Source: Piscinibacter defluvii
Lineage (GTDB): Bacteria; Pseudomonadota; Gammaproteobacteria; Burkholderiales; Burkholderiaceae_C
NCBI RefSeq assembly: GCF_004011805.1
Contig: NZ_RCHJ01000003.1
Location: forward strand, 310,001 to 374,000
Direction: 5' to 3'
Length of the DNA stretch: 64,000 nucleotides
The position numbers and the translations under genes were made by a program. The notes beneath the pieces were generated by a model. The model was not told the DNA's origin. It did not search any database and was given only the letters and a program-made list of their open reading frames with translations. Shown in pieces: positions 16,997 through 28,904 of the stretch (positions within the stretch are counted from its first letter, which is position 1; each line of letters opens with the position of its first letter).

Positions 16997-18238
16997 ATGA
17001 CCACCCTGTTCCGTCCCGAGTCCCTCGAAAGCCGTCAGAGGCAGTGGCTGGGCGGCATCCGCCTGATGCAGCCGCTGTCGCTGCAGCTGCTGACGCTGTG
17101 CGCGCTGGGCGCGGCCGCCGCGGTGCTGGCCTTCCTGGTGTTCGGCGAGTACACGCGCAAGGCGCGCCTCGAGGGACAGCTCGTGCCGGAGCGTGGTGTG
17201 GTGCGGCTGATGGCGCCGCAGATCGCCACGGTGCTGGAGAGCCATGTGGTCGAAGGCCGCAGCGTGCGCGCCGGCGAGCTGCTCTACGTGCTCTCGGTCG
17301 ATGCCGCCAACCAGCGCGGCAGCGTGCGCGAGTCGCTCGACGTGCGCCAGCGCAGCCTGCGCGACGCCGCACGCCAGCAGGACGACCTGGAGCGCGAGCG
17401 CGTCGCCGCGCTGTCGCGCCAGCTCGAGGGCCTGCGTGCCGAACTGGCGCAGATCGACGCCGAGGCCAAGCTGCAGGCGCAGCGCCTGCTGCTGGCCGAA
17501 CAGGCCCTGCAGCGCCTCGAGGCGCTGCGCGCGGACAACTTCGTCTCGCCGACCCAGGTGCAGAACAAGGCCGAAGAGGTGCTCGGCGTGCGGGCCCAGG
17601 CGCAGTCGCTGCAGCGCCTGCGCGCGGCCCATCTGCGCGAGATCGAGCAGATGCAGGCACGCCTGCGCGAGCTGCCGATGCAGGGCGAGGCACGCCGTGG
17701 CGAGATCGACCGGGACATCGCCGAACTCGCCCAGGAAGCGGCCGAGAACGAGGCGCAGCGGCGCATCGAGCTGCGCGCCCCGCACGCTGGCGTGCTGACC
17801 GCCGTCGTCGCGCAGCCCGGCCAGTCGGTCGGCCCGACCGTTGCGCTGGCCAGCCTGCTGCCGGAAGGCGCAAGGCTGCAGGCACAGCTGCTCGCGCCCT
17901 CCAGCGCGATTGGCCTGGTGCAGGCGCACCAGCGCGTGCAGCTGCGCTACCAGGCCTTCCCGTACCAGAAATTCGGCGTGCACGGCGGCGAGATCGTGCA
18001 GGTGTCGCGTGCACCGATGCAGGCGGCCGAGCTCGCCGAGCTCGCGTCGCCGGGCGCGCCCGCCGGCGAACCGCTGTACCGCATCACCGTCGCCCTCGAC
18101 CGTCAGGCCGTGCCCGCCGCCGGCCACGAGCAGGCGCTGGCGCCCGGCATGCGCCTGGAGGCCGACGTGATGCTCGAGCGGCGCCGGCTGATCGAGTGGA
18201 TCTTCGAGCCGCTGCTCGGGCTCGCGCGGCGCGTCTGA
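16997..18238 (+). CDS. HlyD-family secretion adaptor
   Basis: A 413-residue membrane-fusion protein: short cytoplasmic N terminus, one membrane span (about 28-50, LQLLTLCALGAAAAVLAFLVF), a biotinyl-lipoyl-like half (VVRLMAPQIATVLESHVVEGRSVRAGELL), a long alpha-helical coiled coil (about 105-245, rich in Glu, Arg, Gln, Leu), the second lipoyl half (IELRAPHAGVLTAVVAQPGQSV) and a beta-barrel domain. It would bridge the ABC exporter to an outer-membrane channel, as CvaA does for CvaB. Two bases separate its stop from the exporter start. The ATG at 16997 is the family-like start. No TolC-like gene is in the window. Confidence 0.9.
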   Translation: MTTLFRPESLESRQRQWLGGIRLMQPLSLQLLTLCALGAAAAVLAFLVFGEYTRKARLEGQLVPERGVVRLMAPQIATVLESHVVEGRSVRAGELLYVLSVDAANQRGSVRESLDVRQRSLRDAARQQDDLERERVAALSRQLEGLRAELAQIDAEAKLQAQRLLLAEQALQRLEALRADNFVSPTQVQNKAEEVLGVRAQAQSLQRLRAAHLREIEQMQARLRELPMQGEARRGEIDRDIAELAQEAAENEAQRRIELRAPHAGVLTAVVAQPGQSVGPTVALASLLPEGARLQAQLLAPSSAIGLVQAHQRVQLRYQAFPYQKFGVHGGEIVQVSRAPMQAAELAELASPGAPAGEPLYRITVALDRQAVPAAGHEQALAPGMRLEADVMLERRRLIEWIFEPLLGLARRV

Positions 18239-18240
18239 CC

Positions 18241-20367
18241 ATGCTCCAGGGCCTGCGCACCGGCTTCGGCGCCCAGCGCCTGCCCATGCTGCTGCAGACC
18301 GAAGCGGCCGAGTGCGGCCTGGCCTGCCTGGCGATGGTGGCGTCGTACCACGGCCTGCGCAGCGACCTGCAGACCCTGCGCCGGCGCTTCACGCTCTCGC
18401 TGCGCGGCGCCACGATGGTCGACATGGTGCGCATGGCCGATGGGCTGCAGCTCAACGCCCGCGCGCTGCGGGTCGAGCTGGACCAGCTCGACCAGCTGGT
18501 GCTGCCCTGCGTGCTGCACTGGGACCTGAATCACTTCGTCGTGCTCAAGGAGGTGCGGCGCGGCCACGTGGTGCTGCACGACCCGGCGCGCGGCGTGCGG
18601 CGGGTGCCGATGGCCGAGGTGTCGCGCCGCTTCACCGGCGTCGCGCTCGAGCTGACGCCGCGTGCCGACTTCCGCCCGCGCATCGAGCGCCAGGCGCTCA
18701 GCCTGCGCGCGTTGCTGGGCCACGTGTCGGGGCTGAAGCGCTCGCTGCTGCAGATCTTCGCGCTCGCGCTGGCGCTCGAGGTGTTCGTGCTGCTGTCGCC
18801 GTTCTTCATGCAGTGGGTGGTCGACGGCGTGGTCGTCAGCGCCGACCGCGACCTGCTGCTCACGCTCGGCCTGGGCTTCGGCCTGCTGGTGCTGCTGCAG
18901 GTGGGCACCGGGGCACTGCGCTCCTGGGCCGTGTTGCACCTGTCGAGCACGCTGAACCTGCAATGGCTGGGCAACGTGTTCGCGCACATGATGCGCCTGC
19001 CGGTCGAATGGTTCGAGAAGCGCCAGACCGGCGACGTGCTGTCGCGCTTCGGCGCCGTGCAGCACATCCAGCAGACCCTGACCACCAGCTTCATCGAGGC
19101 GGTGCTCGACGGGCTGCTGGTGCTGGTCACGCTCACGATGATGGCGATCTACAGCCCCCTGCTCTCGGCCGTGGCGGTGGGCGGCGTGGCGCTGTACGCG
19201 CTGCTGCGCTGGAGTTTCTTCCGCCCGCTGCGCGACGCCAGCGAGGAAGCCATCGTGCACGAGGCGCGCCAGTCGACCCACTTCCTCGAGTCGCTGCGCG
19301 GCGTCGCGGCGATCAAGCTGTTCAATCGGCAGGAGGACCGCCAGGCCCGCTTCATGAACCTGGTGGTCGACGCGATGAACGCCGACATCGTGAAGCGCAA
19401 GCTCGAGCTGCTGTTCGGCGTGCTGCACAAGCTGGTGTTCGGCCTCGAGCGCGTGGCGGTGATCTGGATCGGCGCGCTGCTGGTGCTGGACCAGCGCTTC
19501 ACGGTGGGCATGCTGTTCGCGTTCTTCGCCTACAAGGAGCAGTTCGCGCTGCGCTTCTCGGCGCTGATCGACAAGGCCGTCGAGCTGAAGATGCTGCGCC
19601 TGCAGGCCGAGCGCCTGGCCGACATCGTGCTCTCCGAGCCCGAGCAGCGCGACGCGCCGCAGCTGCGGCGCGAGCTGCCGGCGCGCATCGAGCTCGCCGG
19701 GCTGCGCTTCGCCTACTCCGACGGCGAGCCGCCGGTCATCGACGGCCTCGACCTGAGCATCGAGCCGGGCGAGTCGGTGGCCATCGTCGGTCCCTCGGGC
19801 TGCGGCAAGACGACGCTGCTGAAGCTGATGCTGGGCATCCTCGCGCCGCAGGGTGGCGAGGTGCGCGTGGGCGGCGTGCCGCTGCGCCAGCTCGGCCTGC
19901 CGGCGTGGCGCGACATGATCGGCACCGTGATGCAGGACGACCAGCTGTTCGCCGGCTCGATCGCCGACAACATCAGCTTCTTCGACGCCCAGCCCGACCT
20001 CGACCGCATCGAGCAGTGCGCGCGACTGGCCGCGGTGCACGACGAGATCGAGGCCATGCCGATGGGCTACCACACCCTGATCGGCGACATGGCGGTCAGC
20101 ATCTCGGGCGGGCAGAAGCAGCGCATCCTGCTGGCCCGGGCGCTCTACAAGCGGCCGCGATTCCTGTTCCTCGACGAGGCCACGAGCGCGCTGGACGTCG
20201 ACCGCGAGCGCGAGGTCAACCAGGCGATCCGGGCACTCGACATCACGCGCGTGGTGATCGCGCACCGGCCCGAGACCATCGCCGCTGCCTCGCGCGTGGT
20301 GGTGCTGGGCGAGGGCCGGGTCGCGCAGGACCTGCGCAGCGTGGCGGGAACGGCCGCCCAGCGCTAA
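18241..20367 (+). CDS. Peptidase-containing ABC exporter (C39 protease, membrane and ATPase domains)
   Basis: A 708-residue exporter of the CvaB/PCAT type that cuts double-glycine leaders and exports the product. The N-terminal C39 peptidase keeps its active site: Q19 and C25 (LQTEAAECGLACL), H98 (DLNHFVVL) and D114 (LHDPARG). Six membrane spans follow (about 165-440). The ATPase shows Walker A GPSGCGKTT near residue 517, signature SISGGQKQR, Walker B FLFLDEATSALD and the switch histidine in VVIAHRPE. With all catalytic residues present it should process its substrate, and the only GG-leader gene seen here is the one at 16741. Part of the same operon as the HlyD-like adaptor. Confidence 0.95.
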   Translation: MLQGLRTGFGAQRLPMLLQTEAAECGLACLAMVASYHGLRSDLQTLRRRFTLSLRGATMVDMVRMADGLQLNARALRVELDQLDQLVLPCVLHWDLNHFVVLKEVRRGHVVLHDPARGVRRVPMAEVSRRFTGVALELTPRADFRPRIERQALSLRALLGHVSGLKRSLLQIFALALALEVFVLLSPFFMQWVVDGVVVSADRDLLLTLGLGFGLLVLLQVGTGALRSWAVLHLSSTLNLQWLGNVFAHMMRLPVEWFEKRQTGDVLSRFGAVQHIQQTLTTSFIEAVLDGLLVLVTLTMMAIYSPLLSAVAVGGVALYALLRWSFFRPLRDASEEAIVHEARQSTHFLESLRGVAAIKLFNRQEDRQARFMNLVVDAMNADIVKRKLELLFGVLHKLVFGLERVAVIWIGALLVLDQRFTVGMLFAFFAYKEQFALRFSALIDKAVELKMLRLQAERLADIVLSEPEQRDAPQLRRELPARIELAGLRFAYSDGEPPVIDGLDLSIEPGESVAIVGPSGCGKTTLLKLMLGILAPQGGEVRVGGVPLRQLGLPAWRDMIGTVMQDDQLFAGSIADNISFFDAQPDLDRIEQCARLAAVHDEIEAMPMGYHTLIGDMAVSISGGQKQRILLARALYKRPRFLFLDEATSALDVDREREVNQAIRALDITRVVIAHRPETIAAASRVVVLGEGRVAQDLRSVAGTAAQR

Positions 20368-20384
20368 CGCGCCGCGGCGGGCCG

Positions 20385-20390
20385 TAGACT
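20385..20390 (+). promoter_or_regulatory. -10 hexamer of tsaD, probably giving a leaderless mRNA
   Basis: TAGACT ends six bases before the tsaD ATG at 20397 and no ribosome binding site is visible in the sequence between, so transcription would begin at or next to the start codon. Confidence 0.45.
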
Positions 20391-20396
20391 CGCCGC

Positions 20397-21440
20397 ATGA
20401 TCGTCCTCGGCATCGAATCGTCCTGCGACGAAACCGGCGTCGCGCTGGTGCGCAGCGACGGACCCGGCACGCCGCGCCTGCTGGCACATGCGCTGCACAC
20501 GCAGATCGACATGCACCGCGCCTACGGCGGCGTGGTGCCTGAACTGGCCTCGCGCGACCACATCCGGCGCGTGCTGCCGCTGACGCGCCAGGTGGTCGCG
20601 GAGGCCGGCATCGGGCTCGGCCACGTCGACCTGGTGGCCTACACGCAGGGTCCGGGCCTGGCGGGAGCGCTGCTGGTCGGCGCCGGTGTGGCCTGCGCGC
20701 TGGCCGCGGCGCTGGAGCGGCCGGTGGTCGGCATCCACCACCTCGAGGGGCACCTGCTGTCGCCGTTTCTCTCGGCCGACCCGCCGGTGTTCCCGTTCGT
20801 CGCGCTGCTCGTCTCCGGCGGCCACACGCAGCTGATGCGCGTCGACGACGTGGCCCGCTACAGCCTGCTCGGCGAGACCATCGACGATGCGGCCGGCGAG
20901 GCGTTCGACAAGTCGGCCAAGCTGATGGGCCTGGGTTACCCGGGCGGGCCGGCGCTGGCCCGGCTGGCAGAGTTCGGTGACCCGTCCGCCTTCGAGCTGC
21001 CGCGCCCGCTGCTGCACAGCGGCGACCTGGACTTCTCGTTCGCCGGCCTCAAGACCGCGGTGCGCACCCGGCTGGGCAAGCTCGGGACCAACGTGTGCCA
21101 GCAGGACCTGGCCAACCTGGCCGCGGCCACCCAGCAGGCCATCGTCGACGTGCTGGTGCGCAAGGCACTGCAGGCGCTGCGGCAGGAAGGCCTGACGCGG
21201 CTGGTCGTGGCCGGCGGGGTGGGCGCGAACCGGCTGCTGCGCACCCGGCTCGACGCCGAGGCCGCGAAGCGCGGCCTGCGCGTGCACTACCCCGAGCTGG
21301 CACTGTGCACCGACAACGGCGCGATGATCGCGCTGGCTGCCGCGCTGCGGGCCCAGCGCGGTCTGACCGTCCCGCAGGCCGACCACGCCTTCGGCGTGCG
21401 GCCACGCTGGCCGCTGACCGAGGTGTCGGTGGCGGCCTGA
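20397..21440 (+). CDS. tsaD: tRNA N6-adenosine threonylcarbamoyltransferase
   Basis: A 347-residue Kae1/TsaD protein that, with TsaB and TsaE, attaches threonylcarbamoyl to A37 of tRNAs reading ANN codons. It starts [18 protein letters not shown]; the metal-binding HxxxH is in [10 protein letters not shown], the ATPase motif in [10 protein letters not shown] and the later nucleotide contact in [13 protein letters not shown]. Length is normal. It lies 29 bases behind the exporter gene but is a housekeeping gene with its own -10 hexamer and no Shine-Dalgarno sequence. Confidence 0.97.
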   Translation: MIVLGIESSCDETGVALVRSDGPGTPRLLAHALHTQIDMHRAYGGVVPELASRDHIRRVLPLTRQVVAEAGIGLGHVDLVAYTQGPGLAGALLVGAGVACALAAALERPVVGIHHLEGHLLSPFLSADPPVFPFVALLVSGGHTQLMRVDDVARYSLLGETIDDAAGEAFDKSAKLMGLGYPGGPALARLAEFGDPSAFELPRPLLHSGDLDFSFAGLKTAVRTRLGKLGTNVCQQDLANLAAATQQAIVDVLVRKALQALRQEGLTRLVVAGGVGANRLLRTRLDAEAAKRGLRVHYPELALCTDNGAMIALAAALRAQRGLTVPQADHAFGVRPRWPLTEVSVAA

Positions 21441-21454
21441 GCGTCCGGGCGGCC

Positions 21455-21859
21455 TTACTGGACCTGGACGTTTCGCGTGCCGCCGCGCGGCTTCTTCGGC
21501 AGCGTGAGCGTGAGCACGCCGTCGGCGAAGCGGGCCTGCGCGGCCTCGGCGTCGATCTCCAGCGGCAGCTCGATGCGCCGCGCGAAGCGCGGCACGCGCC
21601 GTTCGCGGTGCAGCACGCGCGAGCCGTCGGCCGCGTTCGCCTCGCTGGCGGCGGCCTCCACGCTGACCAGCTGGCCGGTAACGGTGACATTGACCTGCTC
21701 CCGCGTCAGGCCGGGCAGGTCGAAGGTCAGCGTGTAGGCGGTGTCGGTCTCGCTCGCGTCCATGGCCGGGCGCAGCGGCGCGCTCTCGGCAGTGCGGCGT
21801 GCCCAGGCCGGGTGGAAGGCGCGGCGGGGCAGGGGATAGGCCAAGGGCAGGACGTACAT
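21455..21859 (-). CDS. Hsp20/alpha-crystallin family small heat-shock protein
   Basis: A 134-residue protein. The alpha-crystallin domain spans about 30-125 (YTLTFDLPGLTREQVNVTVTGQLVSVEA, then ARFADGVLTLTLPKK); the conserved GVLTLTLPK near the end is diagnostic. The short N-terminal arm begins MYVLPLAYPLPRRAF. It should act as an ATP-independent holdase. It converges on tsaD with a 14-base gap and is divergent from the binding-protein gene at 21948. No heat-shock promoter was identified. Confidence 0.88.
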   Translation of the reverse strand: MYVLPLAYPLPRRAFHPAWARRTAESAPLRPAMDASETDTAYTLTFDLPGLTREQVNVTVTGQLVSVEAAASEANAADGSRVLHRERRVPRFARRIELPLEIDAEAAQARFADGVLTLTLPKKPRGGTRNVQVQ

Positions 21860-21947
21860 GCGGTGCTCCTAGAATCGATCGGCTCGGCCGCGACTGCGGC
21901 AGCCCGTGCCGTCGAGTTGGGAGCGGCGCGGATTCTTTCAAGAGCCG

Positions 21948-23225
21948 ATGACCACACTTCGACGACTCGCCGCCGGCCTGCTCGGCGCCAGCCTCCCGTT
22001 CATCCAGGCCCTGCCGGCCCGCGCCGACGAGACCATTCCGATCGCGCTGATCGAAGGCCTGTCCGGCAGCTTCGCCAACGCGGGCGAGGCGGTCTACCGC
22101 AACCTGCTGTTCGCGGTCGAGCGCGTCAACCAGCGCGGCGGCGTCAAGCTGCCCGGCGGGGCGAAGCGCTTCGAGCTGCAGCGCTTCGACAGCAAGGGCG
22201 GCACCGAGGAGGCGCAGGCGATGCTGCGTGCCGCGCTCGACCGCCAGGTCGGCTTCGTGCTCCAGGGCAACAGCTCGGCGGTGGCCGCCGCGCTGGTGGA
22301 CGCGCTGAACAAGCACAACCAGCGCGAGCCGCAGCGCCGCGCGCTGTTCCTCAACTACTCGGCCGTCGACCCGGTGCTGACCAACCAGAAGTGCAGCTTC
22401 TGGCACTTCCGCTTCGATGCGCATGCCGACATGCGCCTGGCCGCGCTGATCGACGTGCTGGCGCAGGACCCGGGCGTGCGGAAGATCTACCTGATCGGAC
22501 AGGACTACAGCTTCGGCCAGCATGTGCTGAAGGCGGCGCGCGAGGCGGTGGCCACCCGCCGCCCGGACATCGACATCGTCGGCGAGGAACTCCACCCGGT
22601 CGGTCGCGTGAAGGACTTCCTGCCCTACGCGCTGAAGATCAAGGCCAGCGGTGCGCAGGCCGTGCTGACCGGCAACTGGGGCAACGACCTGACGCTGCTG
22701 GTGAAGGCGGCGCGCGAGGCCGGCGTCGACGCGCGCTTCTACACCTTCTACGGCAACGCACTCGGCGCCCCGGCGGCGATCGGCGAGGCCGGCGTGGGCA
22801 AGGTGCTGGCGGTGGCGGAGTGGCACCCGAATGCCGGCACGCCCGGCTCGGAGCGCTTCTACGCGGACTTCCGCGCACGGTTCCCGAAGCCCGAGGACGA
22901 CTACGTGCACGCACGCATGCAGGTGCTGGTGGAGATGCTCGCCGCAGCCATCGAGCGCGCCGGCAGCACCGAGGCGGCCGCGGTGGCGCGCGCGCTCGAG
23001 GGCATGAGCTACGACGGCGCCAGCCTCGGTGGCCTGCACCAGGGCACGATGCGTGCCGCGGACCACCAGTTCCAGCAGCCGCTGGTTGTCAGCGTGATGG
23101 ACAAGGCCGGCGCGCCGGGCGTGCGATTCGACAACGAGGGTTCGGGCTACGGCTTCCGCACGCTGCGCCGCCTGGAGGCGAAGCAGACCGAGCAGGCCCA
23201 CCAGTGCGCCATGGAGCGCCCATGA
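21948..23225 (+). CDS. Periplasmic binding protein, branched-chain amino acid (Peripla_BP_6) type
   Basis: A 425-residue exported protein: signal peptide MTTLRRLAAGLLGASLPF with cleavage near ALPARA-DETIPIAL, then a LivJ-like two-lobe fold (ALIEGLSGSFANAGEAVYRNLLFAVERVNQRGGVKLPGG, and later YLIGQDYSFGQHVLKAA). The start is the ATG at 21948; a GTG at 21906 in frame would only lengthen the signal. No permease or ATPase gene is beside it; instead its stop overlaps an aminotransferase start, so it may be an orphan receptor or share a transporter encoded elsewhere. The ligand is unknown. Confidence 0.85.
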   Translation: MTTLRRLAAGLLGASLPFIQALPARADETIPIALIEGLSGSFANAGEAVYRNLLFAVERVNQRGGVKLPGGAKRFELQRFDSKGGTEEAQAMLRAALDRQVGFVLQGNSSAVAAALVDALNKHNQREPQRRALFLNYSAVDPVLTNQKCSFWHFRFDAHADMRLAALIDVLAQDPGVRKIYLIGQDYSFGQHVLKAAREAVATRRPDIDIVGEELHPVGRVKDFLPYALKIKASGAQAVLTGNWGNDLTLLVKAAREAGVDARFYTFYGNALGAPAAIGEAGVGKVLAVAEWHPNAGTPGSERFYADFRARFPKPEDDYVHARMQVLVEMLAAAIERAGSTEAAAVARALEGMSYDGASLGGLHQGTMRAADHQFQQPLVVSVMDKAGAPGVRFDNEGSGYGFRTLRRLEAKQTEQAHQCAMERP

Positions 23226-24373
23226 GGAGCGTGATCGCCGGCCTGCCCGGCTCGAAGATCCGCGAGGTGGCCAACGCCGGGCTCGGCCGGCCCGACGTGC
23301 TCGCGTTCTGGTTCGGCGAGAGCGACGAGGTCACGCCCGAGCCGGTGCGCGCCGCGGCGGCGGCATCGCTGGCGGCCGGCGAGACCTTCTACGCCCACAA
23401 CCTCGGCCTGCCCGAATTGCGCGAGGCGATCGCCGCCTACACCGCGAGCCTGCACCCGGCCGTCGGCGCCGGGCGCATCGCCGTCACCTCCTCGGGGGTC
23501 AGCGCGCTGATGCTGGCGATGCAGGCCCTGGCCGGAGCCGGTGACGAGGTCGTCGCGGTCGTGCCGGTGTGGCCCAACCTGACCGCGCAGCCGGAGATCC
23601 TCGGCGCGCGGGTCGTGCGCGTGCCGCTGGTGCCGCGCGCGGGCGCCTGGCGACTCGATCTCGAGGCCCTGCTGGCCGCGGTGACGGACCGCACCCGCGT
23701 GTTGCTCGTCAACGCGCCGAACAACCCGACGGGCTGGACACTCACCCGGCCCGAGCAGCAGGCGCTGCTCGACCATTGCCGCCGCACCGGCACCTGGATC
23801 GTCGCCGACGAGGTGTACGAGCGGCTGTACTACGTGCCCGGGGCGGCCTGCGCGCCGAGCTTCCTGGACCTCGCCACGTCCGAGGACCGGGTGGTCGCGG
23901 TGCACAGCTTCTCGAAGAGCTTCCTGATGACCGGCTGGCGGCTCGGCTGGATGGTCGCGCCGGCGCCGCTGGTGGAGGCGCTGGGCAAGCTGATCGAGTT
24001 CAACACCTCCTGCGCGCCGGTGTTCGTGCAGCGCGCCGGCCTGGCCGCGCTGGCCGGCGCGGCAGCGTCGGTGCCCGCGCTGGTGCATCGCCTGCGGGCC
24101 TGCCGCGACACCCTGCTGCCGGCGCTCGCCGCCCTGCCCGGCGTCGAGACGGCCGTGCCGGACGGCGGCATGTACGCCTTCTTCCGTGTGGCCGGGCAGG
24201 GCGACTCGCTCGCCTTCGCCAAGCGCCTGGTAACCGAACATGGCCTCGGCCTGGCGCCCGGCGCCGCCTTCGGGCCGGAGGCCGAAAGCTGGCTGCGCTG
24301 GTGCTTTGCGTCACGCGACCCGCAGCGGCTGCTGGCGGGGGTGCAGCGGCTGGCCGGCGCCTTGCCGCTATAA
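23222..24373 (+). CDS. PLP-dependent aminotransferase, class I/II
   Basis: A 383-residue aminotransferase starting [20 protein letters not shown]. The PLP lysine is in [26 protein letters not shown] and [12 protein letters not shown] are the other fold-type I blocks. It overlaps the binding-protein stop by four bases (ATGA), so both are made from one mRNA, which hints that the enzyme acts on what the binding protein captures, or on a related amino acid. The substrate cannot be read from the sequence. Its stop codon lies inside the rpsO -10 element. Confidence 0.9.
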   Translation: MRSVIAGLPGSKIREVANAGLGRPDVLAFWFGESDEVTPEPVRAAAAASLAAGETFYAHNLGLPELREAIAAYTASLHPAVGAGRIAVTSSGVSALMLAMQALAGAGDEVVAVVPVWPNLTAQPEILGARVVRVPLVPRAGAWRLDLEALLAAVTDRTRVLLVNAPNNPTGWTLTRPEQQALLDHCRRTGTWIVADEVYERLYYVPGAACAPSFLDLATSEDRVVAVHSFSKSFLMTGWRLGWMVAPAPLVEALGKLIEFNTSCAPVFVQRAGLAALAGAAASVPALVHRLRACRDTLLPALAALPGVETAVPDGGMYAFFRVAGQGDSLAFAKRLVTEHGLGLAPGAAFGPEAESWLRWCFASRDPQRLLAGVQRLAGALPL

Positions 24374-24374
24374 T
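24369..24374 (+). promoter_or_regulatory. Consensus -10 element (TATAAT) for rpsO
   Basis: A perfect TATAAT overlaps the TAA stop of the aminotransferase gene. A good -35 is not evident at the normal distance. The start would fall near 24381, giving a leader of about 135 bases. Confidence 0.6.
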
Positions 24375-24420
24375 CCCCAGGTTCTGCGCCTCGACGGGCG
24401 TAGGCAGGCACGGCGCCGGT

Positions 24421-24450
24421 CGGTTTCACCGGCGACCGCAAGTGAAACCG
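24421..24450 (+). promoter_or_regulatory. Hairpin in the rpsO leader
   Basis: CGGTTTCAC (24421-24429) and GTGAAACCG (24442-24450) form a perfect 9-bp stem with a 12-base loop, 66 bases before the rpsO ATG. S15 represses its own translation through leader structures in many bacteria; whether this hairpin does so here is inference. Confidence 0.5.
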
Positions 24451-24516
24451 GAAACCGCGGCAGGTGCGCTCGCAGGCGAGCCCCGGCTCGGTTTCTCCGA
24501 CCAGGAAACGAGCGAC

Positions 24517-24780
24517 ATGCCGAACATCGACAAGGCCGAGATCGTCAAGGCCAATGCCCGCAGCGCGAACGACACGGGCTCCCCGGAAGTGCAGGTGGCC
24601 CTGCTGACCGCCCGCATCAACGAGCTGACGCCGCACTTCAAGACCCACCTGAAGGATCACCACGGCCGCCGTGGTCTCCTGAAGCTGGTCAACCAGCGCA
24701 AGAGCCTGTTGTCCTACCTGAAGGCCAAGGACGCCGAGCGCTACAGCGCGCTGATCCACAAGCTCGGCCTGCGCAAGTAA
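24517..24780 (+). CDS. rpsO: 30S ribosomal protein S15
   Basis: An 87-residue ribosomal protein that binds the three-way junction of 16S rRNA. It holds the family blocks [31 protein letters not shown] and [13 protein letters not shown]. The ATG at 24517 is used; the annotation of a longer product from upstream frames is not supported. It is followed by a strong terminator and then by pnp, the usual order. Confidence 0.98.
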   Translation: MPNIDKAEIVKANARSANDTGSPEVQVALLTARINELTPHFKTHLKDHHGRRGLLKLVNQRKSLLSYLKAKDAERYSALIHKLGLRK

Positions 24781-24796
24781 GCCACGCATGATCACG

Positions 24797-24836
24797 AAGA
24801 GCCTGTCTGGACCCGCCAGCACAGGCTCTTTGGGTT
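24797..24836 (+). terminator. Terminator after rpsO
   Basis: A 10-bp perfect stem (AAGAGCCTGT at 24797-24806, ACAGGCTCTT at 24821-24830) continued by CTGG/CCAG inside, followed by TTTGGGTT. It separates rpsO from pnp, perhaps incompletely. Confidence 0.75.
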
Positions 24837-24867
24837 AGGAGTACGGCTGCCACCGCTGACGATGTGT

Positions 24868-24921
24868 CATTCCAGCGACGCTCACCCGACGAGCGCCCCT
24901 GGAATGGCATCGCGCCAGGGG
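24868..24921 (+). promoter_or_regulatory. Alternative hairpins in the pnp leader
   Basis: CATTCCAG (24868-24875) can pair with CTGGAATG (24899-24906), enclosing a CGCTC/GAGCG stem. CCCCTGG (24896-24902) can instead pair with CCAGGGG (24915-24921). The two stems share CTGG and exclude each other. In enterobacteria a pnp leader stem is the site of RNase III and PNPase autoregulation; the same role here is inference. Confidence 0.5.
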
Positions 24922-24983
24922 CCGCAACTCCGGGAACCGGACGACGCCCGACAAGTCGTCCGCCTGAAGCAACGGAGACTGCC

Positions 24984-27107
<2,124 letters not shown>

Positions 27108-27120
27108 CGCGGCCGCGCGC

Positions 27121-28107
27121 ATGAAGGCGATCGAGATCGCGTCCTACGGCGCGCCCGAGGTGCTGCGTGCGGTGCAGCGGCCGGACCCGGTGGCCGGGCC
27201 CGGCGAGCTGCTGATCCGCGTCGCGGCCTCCGGCGTGAACCGGCCGGACGTGCTGCAGCGCAAGGGCCAGTACCCGGTGCCGCCGGGCGCGTCCGACCTG
27301 CCGGGCCTGGAAGTGGCCGGGACCGTGGTGGCCGGCGATGCGGCGGCCCTGGCCGTGGCCGGCCTGGCGGTCGGCGACCGCGTGTGTGCGCTGGTGGCCG
27401 GCGGGGGGTACGCCGAGCTGTGTGTCGCGCCGGTCGGCCAGTGCCTGCCGGTGCCGGCCGGCCTGACGGACATCGAGGCCGCGAGCCTGCCCGAGACCTT
27501 CTTCACCGTCTGGTCGAACGTGTTCGAGCGTGGCCGCCTGCAGTCCGGCGAGACGCTGCTCGTGCAAGGCGGCACCAGCGGCATCGGCGTCACCGCGATC
27601 CAGCTGGCCAAGGCGGCCGGTGCGGTGGTGATTGCCACCGCCGGCAGCGACGACAAGTGCGCCGCCTGCACCGCGCTCGGCGCGGACCATGCGATCAACT
27701 ACCGCAGCGCCGACTTCGCCGCCGAGGTGAAGCGGCTCACCGGCGGGCGCGGCGCCGACGTGATCCTCGACATGGTCGCGGGCGACTACGTCGCGCGCGA
27801 GTTGTCGTGCCTGGCCGACGACGGACGGCTCGTGATCATCGCGGTGCAGGGTGGCACGAAGGCGGAGATCGACGCGGGCCAGGTGCTGCGCCGGCGCCTG
27901 ACGATCACCGGCTCGACGCTGCGGCCGCGGCCGGTGGCATTCAAGGCCGCGATCGCACAGGCGCTGAAGAAGAACGTCTGGCCCTGGCTCGAAGCGGGTC
28001 GCGTGAAGCCGGTGATCTTCAAGGTGTTCCCGGCCGCCGAGGCGGCCGCGGCGCACACGCTGATGGAATCGAACCAGCATGTCGGCAAGCTGGTGCTGCA
28101 GTGGTGA
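27121..28107 (+). CDS. NAD(P)H quinone oxidoreductase, zinc-free MDR family (PIG3-like)
   Basis: A 328-residue medium-chain dehydrogenase/reductase. The N-terminal catalytic fold begins [21 protein letters not shown], with [15 protein letters not shown]; the Rossmann fold shows [21 protein letters not shown]. Zinc-ligand cysteines of alcohol dehydrogenases are absent, as expected for quinone oxidoreductases. It starts 13 bases after pnp and 19 bases before tpiA, so it probably belongs to one transcript with them. The acceptor in vivo is not known. Confidence 0.9.
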   Translation: MKAIEIASYGAPEVLRAVQRPDPVAGPGELLIRVAASGVNRPDVLQRKGQYPVPPGASDLPGLEVAGTVVAGDAAALAVAGLAVGDRVCALVAGGGYAELCVAPVGQCLPVPAGLTDIEAASLPETFFTVWSNVFERGRLQSGETLLVQGGTSGIGVTAIQLAKAAGAVVIATAGSDDKCAACTALGADHAINYRSADFAAEVKRLTGGRGADVILDMVAGDYVARELSCLADDGRLVIIAVQGGTKAEIDAGQVLRRRLTITGSTLRPRPVAFKAAIAQALKKNVWPWLEAGRVKPVIFKVFPAAEAAAAHTLMESNQHVGKLVLQW

Positions 28108-28126
28108 GCAAGACAGGATGCCTTCG

Positions 28127-28870
<744 letters not shown>

Positions 28871-28904
28871 GGCCGCGCGAGTTTCCCTTCCGGAGTCCAG
28901 AAGA

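Noticed and set aside
15351-20367. Search for a luxI-type synthase or a TolC-like channel in the peptide module
   Set aside because: Neither family's motifs occur in any frame here; they must be encoded elsewhere if they are used.
20364-23201. A 945-codon minus-strand frame across tsaD, Hsp20 and the binding-protein gene
   Set aside because: Shadow frame with Arg/Ala/His/Gln-rich, low-information sequence opposite well-conserved genes.
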